The notes beneath the pieces were generated by a model. It had not been told where the DNA came from, searched no databases, and was given only the letters and a program-made list of their open reading frames with translations. Below are positions 35,513-47,175 of a DNA stretch of 64,000 nucleotides, piece after piece. Each line of letters opens with the position of its first letter. The first letter of the stretch is position 1. Position numbers and translations under genes: made by a program. The stretch is from Calditerrivibrio nitroreducens DSM 19672 (GTDB taxonomy: Bacteria > Chrysiogenota > Deferribacteres > Deferribacterales > Calditerrivibrionaceae): assembly GCF_000183405.1 (NCBI RefSeq), contig NC_014758.1, positions 434,001 to 498,000 of the forward strand. Reading direction: 5' to 3'.

Positions 35513-36303
35513 TTGAGTTGAAAAATGTGACCAAGATATTCAATCGTGGAACCATTAACGAAAATGTGGCTATCAAAGGCTTATCTCTGAAGATAGATCA
35601 ATATGACTTTATAACAGTAATAGGAAGTAATGGGGCTGGTAAGTCAACTTTACTAAACCTTATATCCGGCAATCTTATACCAGAGTATGGGGAGATATTT
35701 ATAAATGATAAGAATGTCACAAATCTACCAGTATACGTTAGGGCAAGTTTTATAGGGCAGGTATTTCAGGATCCATTAAGTGGTACCGCAGCATCCCTTA
35801 CCATTGAAGAAAACCTTGCAATAGCATTGAAAAGGGGTAAGAAAAGGGGATTAGGGCTTGGTGTAAAACGAACTGATAGGGAGTTTTTTAAAGAGCAACT
35901 TTCGAAATTGGGTTTGGGTCTCGAAAACAGACTTAAGGATCGGGTGGGGCTTCTTTCCGGTGGGCAGAGACAGGCGGTGACACTTCTTATGGCTACATTG
36001 GTAAAACCTGAAATATTACTACTGGATGAACATACGGCAGCCCTCGATCCAAAAACAGCTGCTAAAATAATAGAGCTTACAGAGTATTTTGTGGATGAAT
36101 ACAAGCTTACCGTGCTTATGGTTACACACAATATGAGGCAGGCTTTGAGTCTGGGAAACCGAACTATTATGATGCACGAGGGGGAGATAATCCTTGATGT
36201 AAGGTCTCCAGAAAGGGATACTTTACAGGTTAAGGATCTGCTTGAGATGTTTGCACGGGTGAGAGGGGAAGAACTTGTGGACGATAAGCTCCTTTTAGCT
36301 TGA
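35509..36303 (+). CDS. ABC importer ATPase (TrpZ-like)
   Basis: 264 residues with Walker A GSNGAGKST (about 38-46), signature LSGGQRQAV, Walker B ILLLDEHTAALDP and switch MVTHNMRQAL. The Walker B Glu-His order (DEHTAALDP) is the usual one in this importer subgroup. It works with the preceding permease. smc begins 8 bases after its stop. Confidence 0.92.
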   Translation: MIELKNVTKIFNRGTINENVAIKGLSLKIDQYDFITVIGSNGAGKSTLLNLISGNLIPEYGEIFINDKNVTNLPVYVRASFIGQVFQDPLSGTAASLTIEENLAIALKRGKKRGLGLGVKRTDREFFKEQLSKLGLGLENRLKDRVGLLSGGQRQAVTLLMATLVKPEILLLDEHTAALDPKTAAKIIELTEYFVDEYKLTVLMVTHNMRQALSLGNRTIMMHEGEIILDVRSPERDTLQVKDLLEMFARVRGEELVDDKLLLA

Positions 36304-36310
36304 ATCTATT

Positions 36311-39300
36311 ATGAAATTTAAAAAGTTGATTATCCAGGGGTTTAAATCTTTTGTAGATAAAACTGTCATAGATTTTCCTGATGGTATTACATGTATCGTC
36401 GGTCCAAACGGCAGTGGCAAAAGCAATATACTGGATGCCATTAGATGGATACTGGGTGAACAGAATCCAAAAGAGCTGCGGGGATCAGATATGGATGACA
36501 TCATATTTGCAGGCTCCGAGAAGAGAAGTCAATCCAATGTGGCATCTGTTACACTTGTTATTTCCGATATAAGTGAAGAATTGGCCGGAAAATGGGGGTC
36601 TTTTAGCGAAATTGAAATTTCCAGAAAGTATTACAGAGATGGAGAAAGGGAGTATTTCATCAATAACAAAAGGTGTAAACTCAAGGATATCAGGGAGATT
36701 TTTTTTGATACAGGTCTTGGGGCAAGAAGTATATCTATTATCGAACAGGGGAAAGTGGAAAAAATCATATCTGCATCCCCAGAAGAGATAAGGGTCTTTT
36801 TTGACGAAGCAGCAGGTATAACAAGGTTTAAAGAAAAAAAGAAAGATGCTGAAAAACGGTTGGAGCAGGCAAAAGAGAATCTAAACAGGGTTAAAGATAT
36901 CATATCTGAGGTAAAAGAAAAGTATGATGCGTTGTACCTCCAGGTGGAGAAATTAAAAAATTACAGAGAATTAAAGATCCGAAGAGATCTGCTGGATAAG
37001 ACGATATATGCTTACAATTATCATTTGTCCCTTGCTCAATATCAAGAATTTTTAAAGAAAAATGATGAGATACAGATCAAACTATCTTCATCGATTTATG
37101 AATATGAAAATTTGAAAAAGCAGGAACAGAATCTAAAAGATGAGATTTCAAAACTTGAATCTGAATTGAGGGATAAAAACAATAAAGTTCTTTCTATTAC
37201 AGAGGAGATTGGGGGGATTACTTCGGAGGTTTCTGTTTTGCAGAATAATATAACCACCGCAGAAAATGCAAAGCAACAGATGAATGAAGAGATCAATTCC
37301 ATAACAAATAGATTAAGAGATCTTTCTTTGATGAGGGAATCTATAGTAAAACTTCAGGATGAGATAAAATCGGTAGTAGAAACAAAGAGATCGGAGATAG
37401 CAGAGCTTGAGAATACGATAGAGGAGCTTGTAAATCAGAGGGACGAATATAAAGAGGAGGTAGATGTCAATCGTAGAAGATTTCTGGATATTACGGAAAA
37501 GATATCTAAAATTCGTAGTAATATAATAAAGCATGAGTCTGAGATGAATAGGCTTAATAAAGATATTTCAAGACTGGAGAATGAAAAGAGCAATATTTTG
37601 GGAGAGGTTAGTAAAATAGAGTCTCTCATTGCTGATTTGAAAATTAAAAAAGATATCTTTTTTAATGAGCAAATGGTTATTCAGGATAGTTACACAAGGG
37701 AGAAAGAGATTGTCAATAAGATAGATGAGGAGCTGAAGAGTTTATCGGATAAGCTTTCTGCTTTAAAAGTCACAAAATCTACCAGGGAGCAGCAGTTGAA
37801 ATTAATTGAGGCAGAGGTGAAGAAGCAGTCTTATGGTGAAGAATTGTCCAGATATTTTGATGAAAATGAACTTTCACTTTTATTAGATTATAAAATAGAT
37901 GACAATATAAAAAAATTTTTCGGTGATGTGGTGGTTTTTAAAACTTCAAACAGAAAGGGTGTCCTGGATAAACTGAAAGGTATAAAAACAGATTTGAAGT
38001 TTGTTTTCGAAGAGGAGCTGGATTATTTAAATGGTAGAGTATCTTCCTTTGAATTTGAACGAATAGATGAGAATATACTTAGGATTAATGGGATCTATTA
38101 TAAATCAGGTTCACTGGACAAGGCTGAGTATATAATCGGTATGAAAAAAGAGATTGTGGATATTAAGGATGATATCAAAGAGATTTCTAATAACATTGAA
38201 AAATTTGACAGTGAATTAAATGAAATAAAGAAAATTAAAAATGAAAAGATTGAGTATATTAAAAATATTGAAAATCAGCTGAAAGAACTGGATAAATCGA
38301 TAGCTAATATCGATATTCATATAAAAAACAACAATGGTATACGAGATAATCTAATCAAAAGAGAGATTACTATCAAAAAAGAGATAAATTTCTGCACAGA
38401 AGAGCTTAAAAAGATCGAAGAGGGTAGATTTAGTGATGCTCAGCAGCTGGAAGAACTTTCTAAATTACAGAAAGAGTTAGAAGAGGAGTATGATGGTATA
38501 AAAAGTAGAATCGATTACTATGATGAAAAAATAGAGGAATCAAAGGAACAACTTTCCGACCTGAAAGTGGAATACTCGACACAACTTGAAAAGCTCAATT
38601 CATCAAGAAAGGAACAGGTACATATAGACAAAGAGATCACTTCCGCAACGACTAAGATGCATCATCTAAAAGATCGGTTGACCAGATTGATGACCGTTGA
38701 CATAAATAATTGGATGAATCTACTAAAGATGAATCGGGAAAAGTTAAATGAGTTGGAGAAAAATAGATTGATCTTGATGGATGAAAAGAGATTGTTGGAA
38801 CAGTATATTATTGATAAAAATGAACAGTTAAGATCAATAAATTCAGATCTCGAAGATAAAATGAAGCTTGTCAAAAAAATTGAACAGGAGCTCCAGAACA
38901 TCAAGATAAGGATTGCACAGATAAAAACGAGCACAGAAAACCTTGAAAAGATCTATTTAGAAAAATTTAACCTTTCCATCAGGGATGAATATGCAGAATT
39001 TTTGAGGGACACCATAAATATCAATGAACTGAAAAATGAGCTATCAGCCATTGAAAATCGCATAGAAGAGATTGGTCCATTAAATATGGCAGCTGACCAG
39101 GAGTATCTGGAGATCGAAAAGAGATTCAGGTTCCTATCTGGGCAGAAGGAGGATATAGAAAATGCTATAGAAAGGATCAATGGGATTATAGACGAGATTG
39201 ATGCAAAAACTATTGAAGCATTTAGAGAAACTTTTCAGGATGTGAGAAAGCATTTTAAAGAGATATTTAAAATCCTTTTTGGTGATGGCAAGGCCGAGAT

Positions 39301-39667
39301 ATCGCTTACTAATGAATCCGACATACTGAATACGGGAGTGGAGATTTTTGTTCAACCACCAGGTAAAAGACTTCAAAATATGACGTTACTTTCTGGTGGT
39401 GAGAAGGCCATGACGGCTTGTGTTTTATTATTTGCGATGTTTCTTTATAAACCATCTCCCTTCTGTTTTCTTGATGAAATCGATGCACCTCTTGACGATG
39501 CAAATATAGGAAGATTTGCTAAAATTGTACAGGAACTATCCAGCAAAGCGCAATTTGTAATCATCACTCATAATCAGAAAACAATGGAGGTGGCGGATTA
39601 TCTCTACGGTGTAACAATGCAGGAACCTGGGGTTTCTAAAATAGTGTCTGTTAAGATGGGGAAATAG
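36311..39667 (+). CDS. smc: Chromosome segregation protein SMC
   Basis: 1118 residues. Walker A GPNGSGKS (31-38) and the N-terminal head are followed by a long coiled coil (about 170-500), a hinge (about 510-640) and a second coiled coil (about 640-960), then the C-terminal head with LLSGGEKAMTACVLLFA and Walker B FCFLDEIDAPLDDAN. It is somewhat shorter than typical SMC (about 1150-1190), mostly in the arms. It dimerises at the hinge and compacts DNA with ScpA and ScpB, which are not in this window. Confidence 0.96.
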   Translation: MKFKKLIIQGFKSFVDKTVIDFPDGITCIVGPNGSGKSNILDAIRWILGEQNPKELRGSDMDDIIFAGSEKRSQSNVASVTLVISDISEELAGKWGSFSEIEISRKYYRDGEREYFINNKRCKLKDIREIFFDTGLGARSISIIEQGKVEKIISASPEEIRVFFDEAAGITRFKEKKKDAEKRLEQAKENLNRVKDIISEVKEKYDALYLQVEKLKNYRELKIRRDLLDKTIYAYNYHLSLAQYQEFLKKNDEIQIKLSSSIYEYENLKKQEQNLKDEISKLESELRDKNNKVLSITEEIGGITSEVSVLQNNITTAENAKQQMNEEINSITNRLRDLSLMRESIVKLQDEIKSVVETKRSEIAELENTIEELVNQRDEYKEEVDVNRRRFLDITEKISKIRSNIIKHESEMNRLNKDISRLENEKSNILGEVSKIESLIADLKIKKDIFFNEQMVIQDSYTREKEIVNKIDEELKSLSDKLSALKVTKSTREQQLKLIEAEVKKQSYGEELSRYFDENELSLLLDYKIDDNIKKFFGDVVVFKTSNRKGVLDKLKGIKTDLKFVFEEELDYLNGRVSSFEFERIDENILRINGIYYKSGSLDKAEYIIGMKKEIVDIKDDIKEISNNIEKFDSELNEIKKIKNEKIEYIKNIENQLKELDKSIANIDIHIKNNNGIRDNLIKREITIKKEINFCTEELKKIEEGRFSDAQQLEELSKLQKELEEEYDGIKSRIDYYDEKIEESKEQLSDLKVEYSTQLEKLNSSRKEQVHIDKEITSATTKMHHLKDRLTRLMTVDINNWMNLLKMNREKLNELEKNRLILMDEKRLLEQYIIDKNEQLRSINSDLEDKMKLVKKIEQELQNIKIRIAQIKTSTENLEKIYLEKFNLSIRDEYAEFLRDTININELKNELSAIENRIEEIGPLNMAADQEYLEIEKRFRFLSGQKEDIENAIERINGIIDEIDAKTIEAFRETFQDVRKHFKEIFKILFGDGKAEISLTNESDILNTGVEIFVQPPGKRLQNMTLLSGGEKAMTACVLLFAMFLYKPSPFCFLDEIDAPLDDANIGRFAKIVQELSSKAQFVIITHNQKTMEVADYLYGVTMQEPGVSKIVSVKMGK

Positions 39668-39687
39668 ATCTGATTTTAATTTTGAAT

Positions 39688-39717
39688 AAAAAAAAGCGGG
39701 GGAATACCCCCGCTTTT

Positions 39718-39719
<2 letters not shown>
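39688..39719. terminator. Bidirectional terminator between smc and icd
   Basis: GCGGGGG (39696-39702), loop AATA, CCCCCGC (39707-39713), with A-run before and T-run after. The icd stop codon (39718-39720 on the minus strand) lies within the T-run, so one hairpin ends both convergent genes. Confidence 0.93.
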
Positions 39720-41955
<2,236 letters not shown>

Positions 41956-41977
41956 TTATATTTTATTATTGAAATCT

Positions 41978-41994
41978 TTGTATACAGTATACAA
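41978..41994. promoter_or_regulatory. Palindromic operator at the icd promoter
   Basis: TTGTATACAGTATACAA is a perfect 8-1-8 palindrome. It lies directly downstream of the icd -10 box and covers the probable transcription start, a position suited to repression. It matches the mdh site at 16 of 17 positions when read on the opposite strand. Confidence 0.75.
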
Positions 41995-42023
41995 TATATA
42001 AATCAGTTTGATTTATTTGTCAA
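41995..42023 (-). promoter_or_regulatory. Promoter of icd
   Basis: On the minus strand, consensus TTGACA (42018-42023), a 17-base spacer and TATATA (41995-42000), with the palindrome immediately after the -10 box. Confidence 0.75.
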
Positions 42024-42437
42024 GATAATTGTAGTTTTGAATAAAAATCTTTTTGCCATAATAAAACGGTGTTTATATAGTATTATTCTTTTTTAGCTGT
42101 AGCTATTAGGTATAAAATATCACAATATTTTATATAACCTGATGATAAATATGATAGTGTTAGTCAATATCTGTTATAGATTATAATTATAGGTTAATGT
42201 GTGAGTTTTTGAAAAATTTGTTCAGATTAGTTTTATATGGGGAGTTATCAAATTATCTTGAAAGGTATGTGTTGAAATGAAATAATTTTATTATTTTGAT
42301 GGTGGTATTGTATTGTGTCGTAACTATCTGCTAATAAATATTGTTTTTGTTGGGATTATTTTTTTGTTTGAATATTTTATTTGATGATGCTGGAATTAGT
42401 AAACGGTATTATAAAATTTTTTTGTTATTTTATATGT

Positions 42438-42456
42438 CAATTGTTCTTGACAATTG
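42438..42456. promoter_or_regulatory. Second palindrome over the mdh -35 box
   Basis: CAATTGT (42438-42444) and ACAATTG (42450-42456) form a perfect 7-5-7 inverted repeat that overlaps the mdh -35 box. A related but imperfect sequence (CAATTATCTTGACAAAT) lies at the icd -35 region on the opposite strand, so it may be a second shared regulatory element. Confidence 0.5.
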
Positions 42457-42476
42457 CCAAAAAAATGTGGTATTGT
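42447..42476 (+). promoter_or_regulatory. Promoter of mdh
   Basis: Consensus TTGACA (42447-42452), an 18-base spacer and TATTGT (42471-42476). The -10 box overlaps the palindrome at 42473-42489. Confidence 0.65.
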
Positions 42477-42489
42477 ATACTGTATACAT
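42473..42489. promoter_or_regulatory. Palindromic operator at the mdh promoter
   Basis: TTGTATACTGTATACAT is an 8-1-8 palindrome with one mismatch. It overlaps the mdh -10 box. It has the same core TGTATAC-W-GTATACA as the icd site, so the same regulator probably binds both. Confidence 0.72.
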
Positions 42490-42542
42490 AAGTATATGCC
42501 ATTTAGATGGATGACAATATATTATATAATAAGGAGGCTTAT

Positions 42543-43517
42543 ATGGCTTTTAAAAGACCAAAAATTGCGTTGATAGGTGGTGGACAAATCGGTGGAGTTC
42601 TTGCTCAGCTTTGTGCATTGAGAGAACTCGGTGATGTTGTAATGTTTGATATAGTTCAGGATATGCCACAAGGTAAGACTCTTGATATTGCTGAAGCTTC
42701 AAGAATCGATGGTTTTGATGTGAAGCTCAGTGGTACAAATAGTTATGAGGGTATAGCTGGGGCTGATATCTGTATTGTAACAGCTGGTCTTCCAAGAAAA
42801 CCTGGTATGAGCAGGGATGATCTGCTTACAACTAATGCTAATATTATAAAACAAGTTGCAGAAGGTATTAAAACATATGCACCAGATTCTTTTGTTATCG
42901 TAATTTCAAATCCACTTGATGCTATGGTTACATTGATGAAAGAGGTTACAGGTTTTCCTGCAAATAGAGTTTTCGGTCAGGCAGGTGTACTTGATTCATC
43001 AAGATTTGCTACATTTATAGCTTGGGAGCTTGGGGTATCTGTAAAAGATGTTAATGCGCTTGTTCTTGGCGGACATGGTGATACTATGGTACCGCTTGTA
43101 AGATATGCCAACGTTAATGGTTGCCCTGTTATGGAGCTTCTTGAGCAGAAATACGGTGCTGAAAAAGCAAAAGAGGTTATGGAAGAAATGGTTAAAAGAA
43201 CTAGGAATGCTGGTGGGGAAGTTGTGGCTCTTCTTAAAACCGGTTCTGCTTTCTATTCTCCAGCATCAGCAGCTATCCAAATGGCTGAGGCGGTCATCAA
43301 AGATGAAAAGAGAGTCCTTCCGGTATGCGCACTTCTGAATGGTGAATATGGCGTTAAAAATCTTTACGTGGGCGTTCCGGTAGTTTTGGGTGCCAACGGT
43401 GTAGAGAAGATCATTGAACTTAAGCTAAATGAAGAAGAGCAGAAGATGATGGATGTTTCTGTAAATGCAGTAAAAGGTCTTGTGGAGGATATGAAAAGGC
43501 TTGGCTTTTTGAGCTAA
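42543..43517 (+). CDS. mdh: Malate dehydrogenase (LDH-like type)
   Basis: 324 residues from ATG 42543, with AAGGAGG 6 bases upstream; an in-frame ATG at 42507 lacks a ribosome site. The NAD-binding loop [13 protein letters not shown] is near the start. [15 protein letters not shown] carries the substrate-selecting Arg (RKPGMSR) that marks malate dehydrogenase, and [11 protein letters not shown] the catalytic His. It interconverts malate and oxaloacetate. A terminator follows. Confidence 0.95.
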   Translation: MAFKRPKIALIGGGQIGGVLAQLCALRELGDVVMFDIVQDMPQGKTLDIAEASRIDGFDVKLSGTNSYEGIAGADICIVTAGLPRKPGMSRDDLLTTNANIIKQVAEGIKTYAPDSFVIVISNPLDAMVTLMKEVTGFPANRVFGQAGVLDSSRFATFIAWELGVSVKDVNALVLGGHGDTMVPLVRYANVNGCPVMELLEQKYGAEKAKEVMEEMVKRTRNAGGEVVALLKTGSAFYSPASAAIQMAEAVIKDEKRVLPVCALLNGEYGVKNLYVGVPVVLGANGVEKIIELKLNEEEQKMMDVSVNAVKGLVEDMKRLGFLS

Positions 43518-43536
43518 ATAGAATCAACAATACAAC

Positions 43537-43565
43537 AAGGAGGGTTTAACCCTCCTTAATTTTTT
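43537..43565 (+). terminator. Intrinsic terminator of mdh
   Basis: AAGGAGGGTT and AACCCTCCTT form a nearly perfect stem closing on a tiny loop, followed by AATTTTTT. It separates mdh from korDABC. Confidence 0.8.
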
Positions 43566-43637
43566 AAAATTATATTGAAATTTTCGAAAAATTAGTATAT
43601 GTAGAGTTTCCAATAAATTCGAAAAAGGAGTTTTTTA

Positions 43638-43841
43638 ATGGCTAAAGCTGAAAAGATAGAAATTATTGAGAAATGGTGTAAGGGCTGCGAGATTTGTGTG
43701 GAGTTTTGCCCCACCGATGCTATTGAAATGAGAGATTTCAAGGTGGCTGTAAAAGACCTTGAAAAGTGTACTGCGTGTATGCAATGTGAACTTAGATGTC
43801 CAGATTTTGCAATCATAGTTTACAAGAAAGAAAAAGAATAA
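43638..43841 (+). CDS. korD: 2-oxoglutarate:ferredoxin oxidoreductase, ferredoxin-like delta subunit
   Basis: 67 residues with two [4Fe-4S] motifs: CKGCEICVEFCP (C14, C17, C20, C24 type) and CTACMQCELRCP. It passes electrons from the thiamine site to external ferredoxin. It is first of four adjacent kor genes, with a GGAG ribosome site. Confidence 0.88.
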   Translation: MAKAEKIEIIEKWCKGCEICVEFCPTDAIEMRDFKVAVKDLEKCTACMQCELRCPDFAIIVYKKEKE

Positions 43842-43856
43842 TTCAGGAGGCAATAA

Positions 43857-44993
43857 GTGGCTAAAAAAGTAGAATTTATGATGGGTAACCATGCAGTAGC
43901 AGAAGGTGCCCTTTATGCTGGATGCCGTTTTTTTGGCGGTTATCCGATTACACCATCTACTGAAGTTGCTGAAAGGATGGCAGAAAGGCTTCCTCAGGTG
44001 GGTGGAAGGTTTATACAGATGGAAGATGAAATTGCCGCAATGGCTGCTGTTATTGGTGCTTCAATTGGTGGTGTTAAGGTATTGACAGCAACAAGTGGTC
44101 CTGGTTTGTCCTTAAAACAGGAAAATTTAGGCTATGCTATGCTTTGTGAGATTCCTGTGGTAGTGGTGGATGTTATGAGGGGTGGTCCATCTACAGGTAT
44201 GCCAACAGGGCCAAGCCAGTCTGATATTATGTGTGCTAAATGGGGTACACATGGTGATCATCCGGTGATAGCCGTAACTCCTGCATCAGTTCAGGAGCAG
44301 TTTGAAGAGACAGTAAGAGCTTTCAATCTGGCTGAAAAATATCGTTGTCCTGTATTAGTCCTTACAGATGCCATTATAGGTCAGATGATGGAGCAGATTG
44401 AGATACCTGAGCCAGGTGAACTGGAGGTAATCGAAAGACCAAAGCCTACCTGCAAACCAGAGGAGTATCTACCTTATGATTTAGATAAAGACTTTGTTCC
44501 TTTTGCAGCGTTTGGTTCTGGTTATAGATACCACATAACAGGTCTTCATCATAATTCCGATGGTTTTCCGACAAATGACCCTGTACTTCATACAAAAAAT
44601 ACCAAGAGGCTTATCGAAAGAATCAATAAGAATTATGACGACATAGTAAAAGTTGAAGAGTTTATGACAGACGATGCTGAAGTTTTAGTTTTTGCAATTG
44701 GAGTTACTGCAAGGTCTGCTAAACATGCTGTGGTTGAGGCGAGAAATGCAGGTATTAAAGCAGGTCTTATAAGACCACTTACTATCTGGCCGTTCCCAGA
44801 AAAGCACCTTGATAAGATTTTGTCAAAAAATAAAATAAAAGGTATCGTAGTACCTGAGATGAACCTTGGGCAGATGACTCTGGAGGTTCAGAGAGTTGCC
44901 AGAGGTCGCTGTGAAGTGGAAGGGATTTATAGCCTGTTGTTGGATCCAATACTTCCAGCTGAGATCCTTGAAAAAATCAGGAGGTTTGTATAA
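43857..44993 (+). CDS. korA: 2-oxoglutarate:ferredoxin oxidoreductase, alpha subunit
   Basis: 378 residues from GTG 43857, chosen because AGGAGG lies 6 bases upstream. The NHAVAEGALYAGCRFFGGYP and TPSTEVAE start, the ATSGPGLSLKQENLGYA block and PTGMPTGPSQSD-type STGMPTGPSQSDIM segment are typical of KorA. With beta, gamma and delta subunits it interconverts 2-oxoglutarate and succinyl-CoA plus CO2 using ferredoxin, so it can run either the oxidative or the reductive TCA cycle. korB begins directly after its stop. Confidence 0.93.
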   Translation: MAKKVEFMMGNHAVAEGALYAGCRFFGGYPITPSTEVAERMAERLPQVGGRFIQMEDEIAAMAAVIGASIGGVKVLTATSGPGLSLKQENLGYAMLCEIPVVVVDVMRGGPSTGMPTGPSQSDIMCAKWGTHGDHPVIAVTPASVQEQFEETVRAFNLAEKYRCPVLVLTDAIIGQMMEQIEIPEPGELEVIERPKPTCKPEEYLPYDLDKDFVPFAAFGSGYRYHITGLHHNSDGFPTNDPVLHTKNTKRLIERINKNYDDIVKVEEFMTDDAEVLVFAIGVTARSAKHAVVEARNAGIKAGLIRPLTIWPFPEKHLDKILSKNKIKGIVVPEMNLGQMTLEVQRVARGRCEVEGIYSLLLDPILPAEILEKIRRFV

Positions 44994-45803
44994 ATGTCTT
45001 ACGATTATGCTAAATATTTGAGAAAAGGTAAGCTGCCACATATATGGTGCGCAGGGTGCTCTTATGGTATGGTATTAAAATCTCTCATAAGGGCTATCGA
45101 CTCTTTGCAGTGGGATAAAAATGATGTGGCTATAGTTTCAGGTATAGGTTGTGCCAGCCGTTTGCCTGGATATGTAGATTTTAATACATTACATACAACA
45201 CATGGAAGATCTATTGCTTTTGCCACTGGGCTTAAGTTGGCCAATCCTAAGTTGAACGTTCTTGCTATGGGTGGTGATGGTGATATGACAGCCATCGGTG
45301 GTAATCACTTTATCCATGCTTGTAGAAGAAATCTTGACATAACAATATTCGTTTTCAACAACAACATATACGGTATGACAGGTGCCCAGTATTCACCCAC
45401 CACACCACAGGGTGCTTGGGCCACAACATCACCATATGGAATGGCTGAAAACAACTTTAATATCACCGATCTTGCTATAGGTTCTGGAGCAACTTTTGTG
45501 GCGAGAACCACAGCTTATCATGTGGCGCATTGTGAAAAAATTATGAAAGAGGCATTTTTACATAAAGGAACAAGTGTTGTGGAAATAATAAATTCTTGTC
45601 CGACTGGATTTGGTAGAAAGAATAAATTTAAAACGCCTGCTTCAATGCTTATGTGGATGAAGGATAACGCTGTGAATGTAGAAAGGGCAAAGAATATGTC
45701 TCCGGAGGAGCTTACTGGTAAATTCATCATAGGTGTTCTTCACAAAGTTGAAAGACCAGAGTATCTTGAGACATATGATGCTATTGTAGGATTAAAAAAA
45801 TAG
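44994..45803 (+). CDS. korB: 2-oxoglutarate:ferredoxin oxidoreductase, beta subunit
   Basis: 269 residues with thiamine-diphosphate-binding motifs: WCAGCSYG, GIGCASRLPGYVDFNTLH, and AMGGDGDMTAIGGNHFIHAC (the GDG...N motif). NNNIYGMTGAQYSPTTPQG follows. The cysteines near the N-terminus are expected to bind an Fe-S cluster. It abuts korA without a gap and is followed by korC after 9 bases. Confidence 0.93.
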   Translation: MSYDYAKYLRKGKLPHIWCAGCSYGMVLKSLIRAIDSLQWDKNDVAIVSGIGCASRLPGYVDFNTLHTTHGRSIAFATGLKLANPKLNVLAMGGDGDMTAIGGNHFIHACRRNLDITIFVFNNNIYGMTGAQYSPTTPQGAWATTSPYGMAENNFNITDLAIGSGATFVARTTAYHVAHCEKIMKEAFLHKGTSVVEIINSCPTGFGRKNKFKTPASMLMWMKDNAVNVERAKNMSPEELTGKFIIGVLHKVERPEYLETYDAIVGLKK

Positions 45804-45812
45804 GAGTATAAA

Positions 45813-46355
45813 ATGGCAAGGATAGATATTAGACTTGGTGGTTCAGGTGGACAAGGTACAATTACGGCGGCGGCTATACTTGGTTATGCTGCTGTTTATG
45901 CAGGGAAGAAAGCAGTTCAAACTAAATCATATGGCCCAGAGGCAAGGGGTGGTGCCGCAAGGGGTGAAGTGGTAATTAGCGATGAAGATATAAACTATGT
46001 TAAGGTGTTAAAGTCTGACATACTTGTGGCTCTCACTCAGGAGGCATGCGATAAATTTGTGGTGGATGCAAAAGAGGGTAGTATTGTAATAGTGGATGAT
46101 TTCCTTGTTAAGAATAAGCCACAGGGGAATTTCAAGTTGTACTCCTTACCTATAATAAAAACTGCTGCAGAAGATGTGGGTAAGTCTATGGTGGCAAATA
46201 TCGTAACCCTTGGGGTTGTGAATGAGCTTGCAAATCTTATAGATTATGAGAAACTTGAAAAAGGTGTTTTGAATAAGGTTCCAAAAGGTACTGAAGAACT
46301 CAATAAAAAAGCACTTAAGGCGGGGATAGAGCTCGCAAGAAAAGCAAAGAAATAA
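45813..46355 (+). CDS. korC: 2-oxoglutarate:ferredoxin oxidoreductase, gamma subunit
   Basis: 180 residues. LGGSGGQGTITAAAILGYA at the start, SYGPEARGGAARGEVVISDEDI in the middle and the NIVTLGVVNELA segment define the gamma (CoA-binding) subunit of 2-oxoacid:ferredoxin oxidoreductases. It is the last gene of the operon; a terminator follows. Confidence 0.92.
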   Translation: MARIDIRLGGSGGQGTITAAAILGYAAVYAGKKAVQTKSYGPEARGGAARGEVVISDEDINYVKVLKSDILVALTQEACDKFVVDAKEGSIVIVDDFLVKNKPQGNFKLYSLPIIKTAAEDVGKSMVANIVTLGVVNELANLIDYEKLEKGVLNKVPKGTEELNKKALKAGIELARKAKK

Positions 46356-46375
46356 TCATGATTTAGATTGAAACT

Positions 46376-46402
46376 AAAAAGGCGGGGTTTCCCGCCTTTT
46401 TT
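46376..46402. terminator. Bidirectional terminator after korC
   Basis: GGCGGG (46381-46386), loop GTTT, CCCGCC (46391-46396) then six Ts, with an A-run on the other side. It also ends the convergent hypothetical gene, whose stop is at 46401-46403. Confidence 0.9.
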
Positions 46403-46994
46403 AGTTTGTGGCTTCGCTTTGATATGCGATTGGGTGAATATTGTTTACTTTTAAAATTTCGTAGAGACTATTAATTTTTGTTTTTTGCCATCTCTCATAA
46501 ACTTTGAGAAGATTCTTTTGATCGATCAGTTTAAAACTTTTTGATATTTCTATCATGACAGTTACGAGTTTGAAAAAATCTAAAAATATACTGTAATATA
46601 AATTTTTTAAATCACTCAATGAGTTCATGGTGAAGTAAATTCTATGTAAAGTCAAAAAAGATACCTTTCCTAATTGAATAAAATAATCTATATCCACGAG
46701 CTTTCTGTTGAGCATATCCGGGAATAGGCCGCTATATATAAGGCATAAATCCCCAACAGCCTTAATTTTCTGAACTTTTTTGAGTATCTCTTCGGATAGA
46801 GCCTTCATAAATGCCTCAGCAAGGGCGTCATTTCCTATGATATCTTTATAAAAGAAGTCATTTTTCTCAATAAGCCCTTTTAAAAGGTTCATCAGGTAAA
46901 GCTTGGAATAATCTGAAAGCTCTATATTAACATTCTTCTCCTTTTCAGAAACGATGTCGTAAAATTCTGAATTTAAATTCTTGACCACTAACAT
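46401..46994 (-). CDS. Hypothetical soluble, mostly helical protein
   Basis: 197 residues from ATG 46994, with GGAGGTG 6 bases upstream; a longer frame would begin 12 codons earlier without a ribosome site. Leucine- and lysine-rich helices are predicted along most of the length, without membrane spans, cysteine clusters or a motif I recognise. It stands alone between korDABC (convergent) and leuS (divergent). The function is unknown. Confidence 0.7.
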   Translation of the reverse strand: MLVVKNLNSEFYDIVSEKEKNVNIELSDYSKLYLMNLLKGLIEKNDFFYKDIIGNDALAEAFMKALSEEILKKVQKIKAVGDLCLIYSGLFPDMLNRKLVDIDYFIQLGKVSFLTLHRIYFTMNSLSDLKNLYYSIFLDFFKLVTVMIEISKSFKLIDQKNLLKVYERWQKTKINSLYEILKVNNIHPIAYQSEATN

Positions 46995-47115
46995 AATGCA
47001 CCTCCATGTGGTTTGTGGCATCCATGCCATCTTAATAGATATATCGGAAAAAGAAGAAAAAACTTGAAAAGAACAATCAGGATGGTGAAAGTGGTGGGTG
47101 AATGGTTAATTTTTC

Positions 47116-47144
47116 TTGATGTTTTATGAAAATACTGCTATTTT
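47116..47144 (+). promoter_or_regulatory. Probable promoter of leuS
   Basis: TTGATG (47116-47121), a 17-base spacer and TATTTT (47139-47144), about 30 bases before the leuS start. No T-box or leader peptide is visible. Confidence 0.4.
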
Positions 47145-47175
47145 TAATGGTTAGTTTAGAATCTGGAGGTATTTT

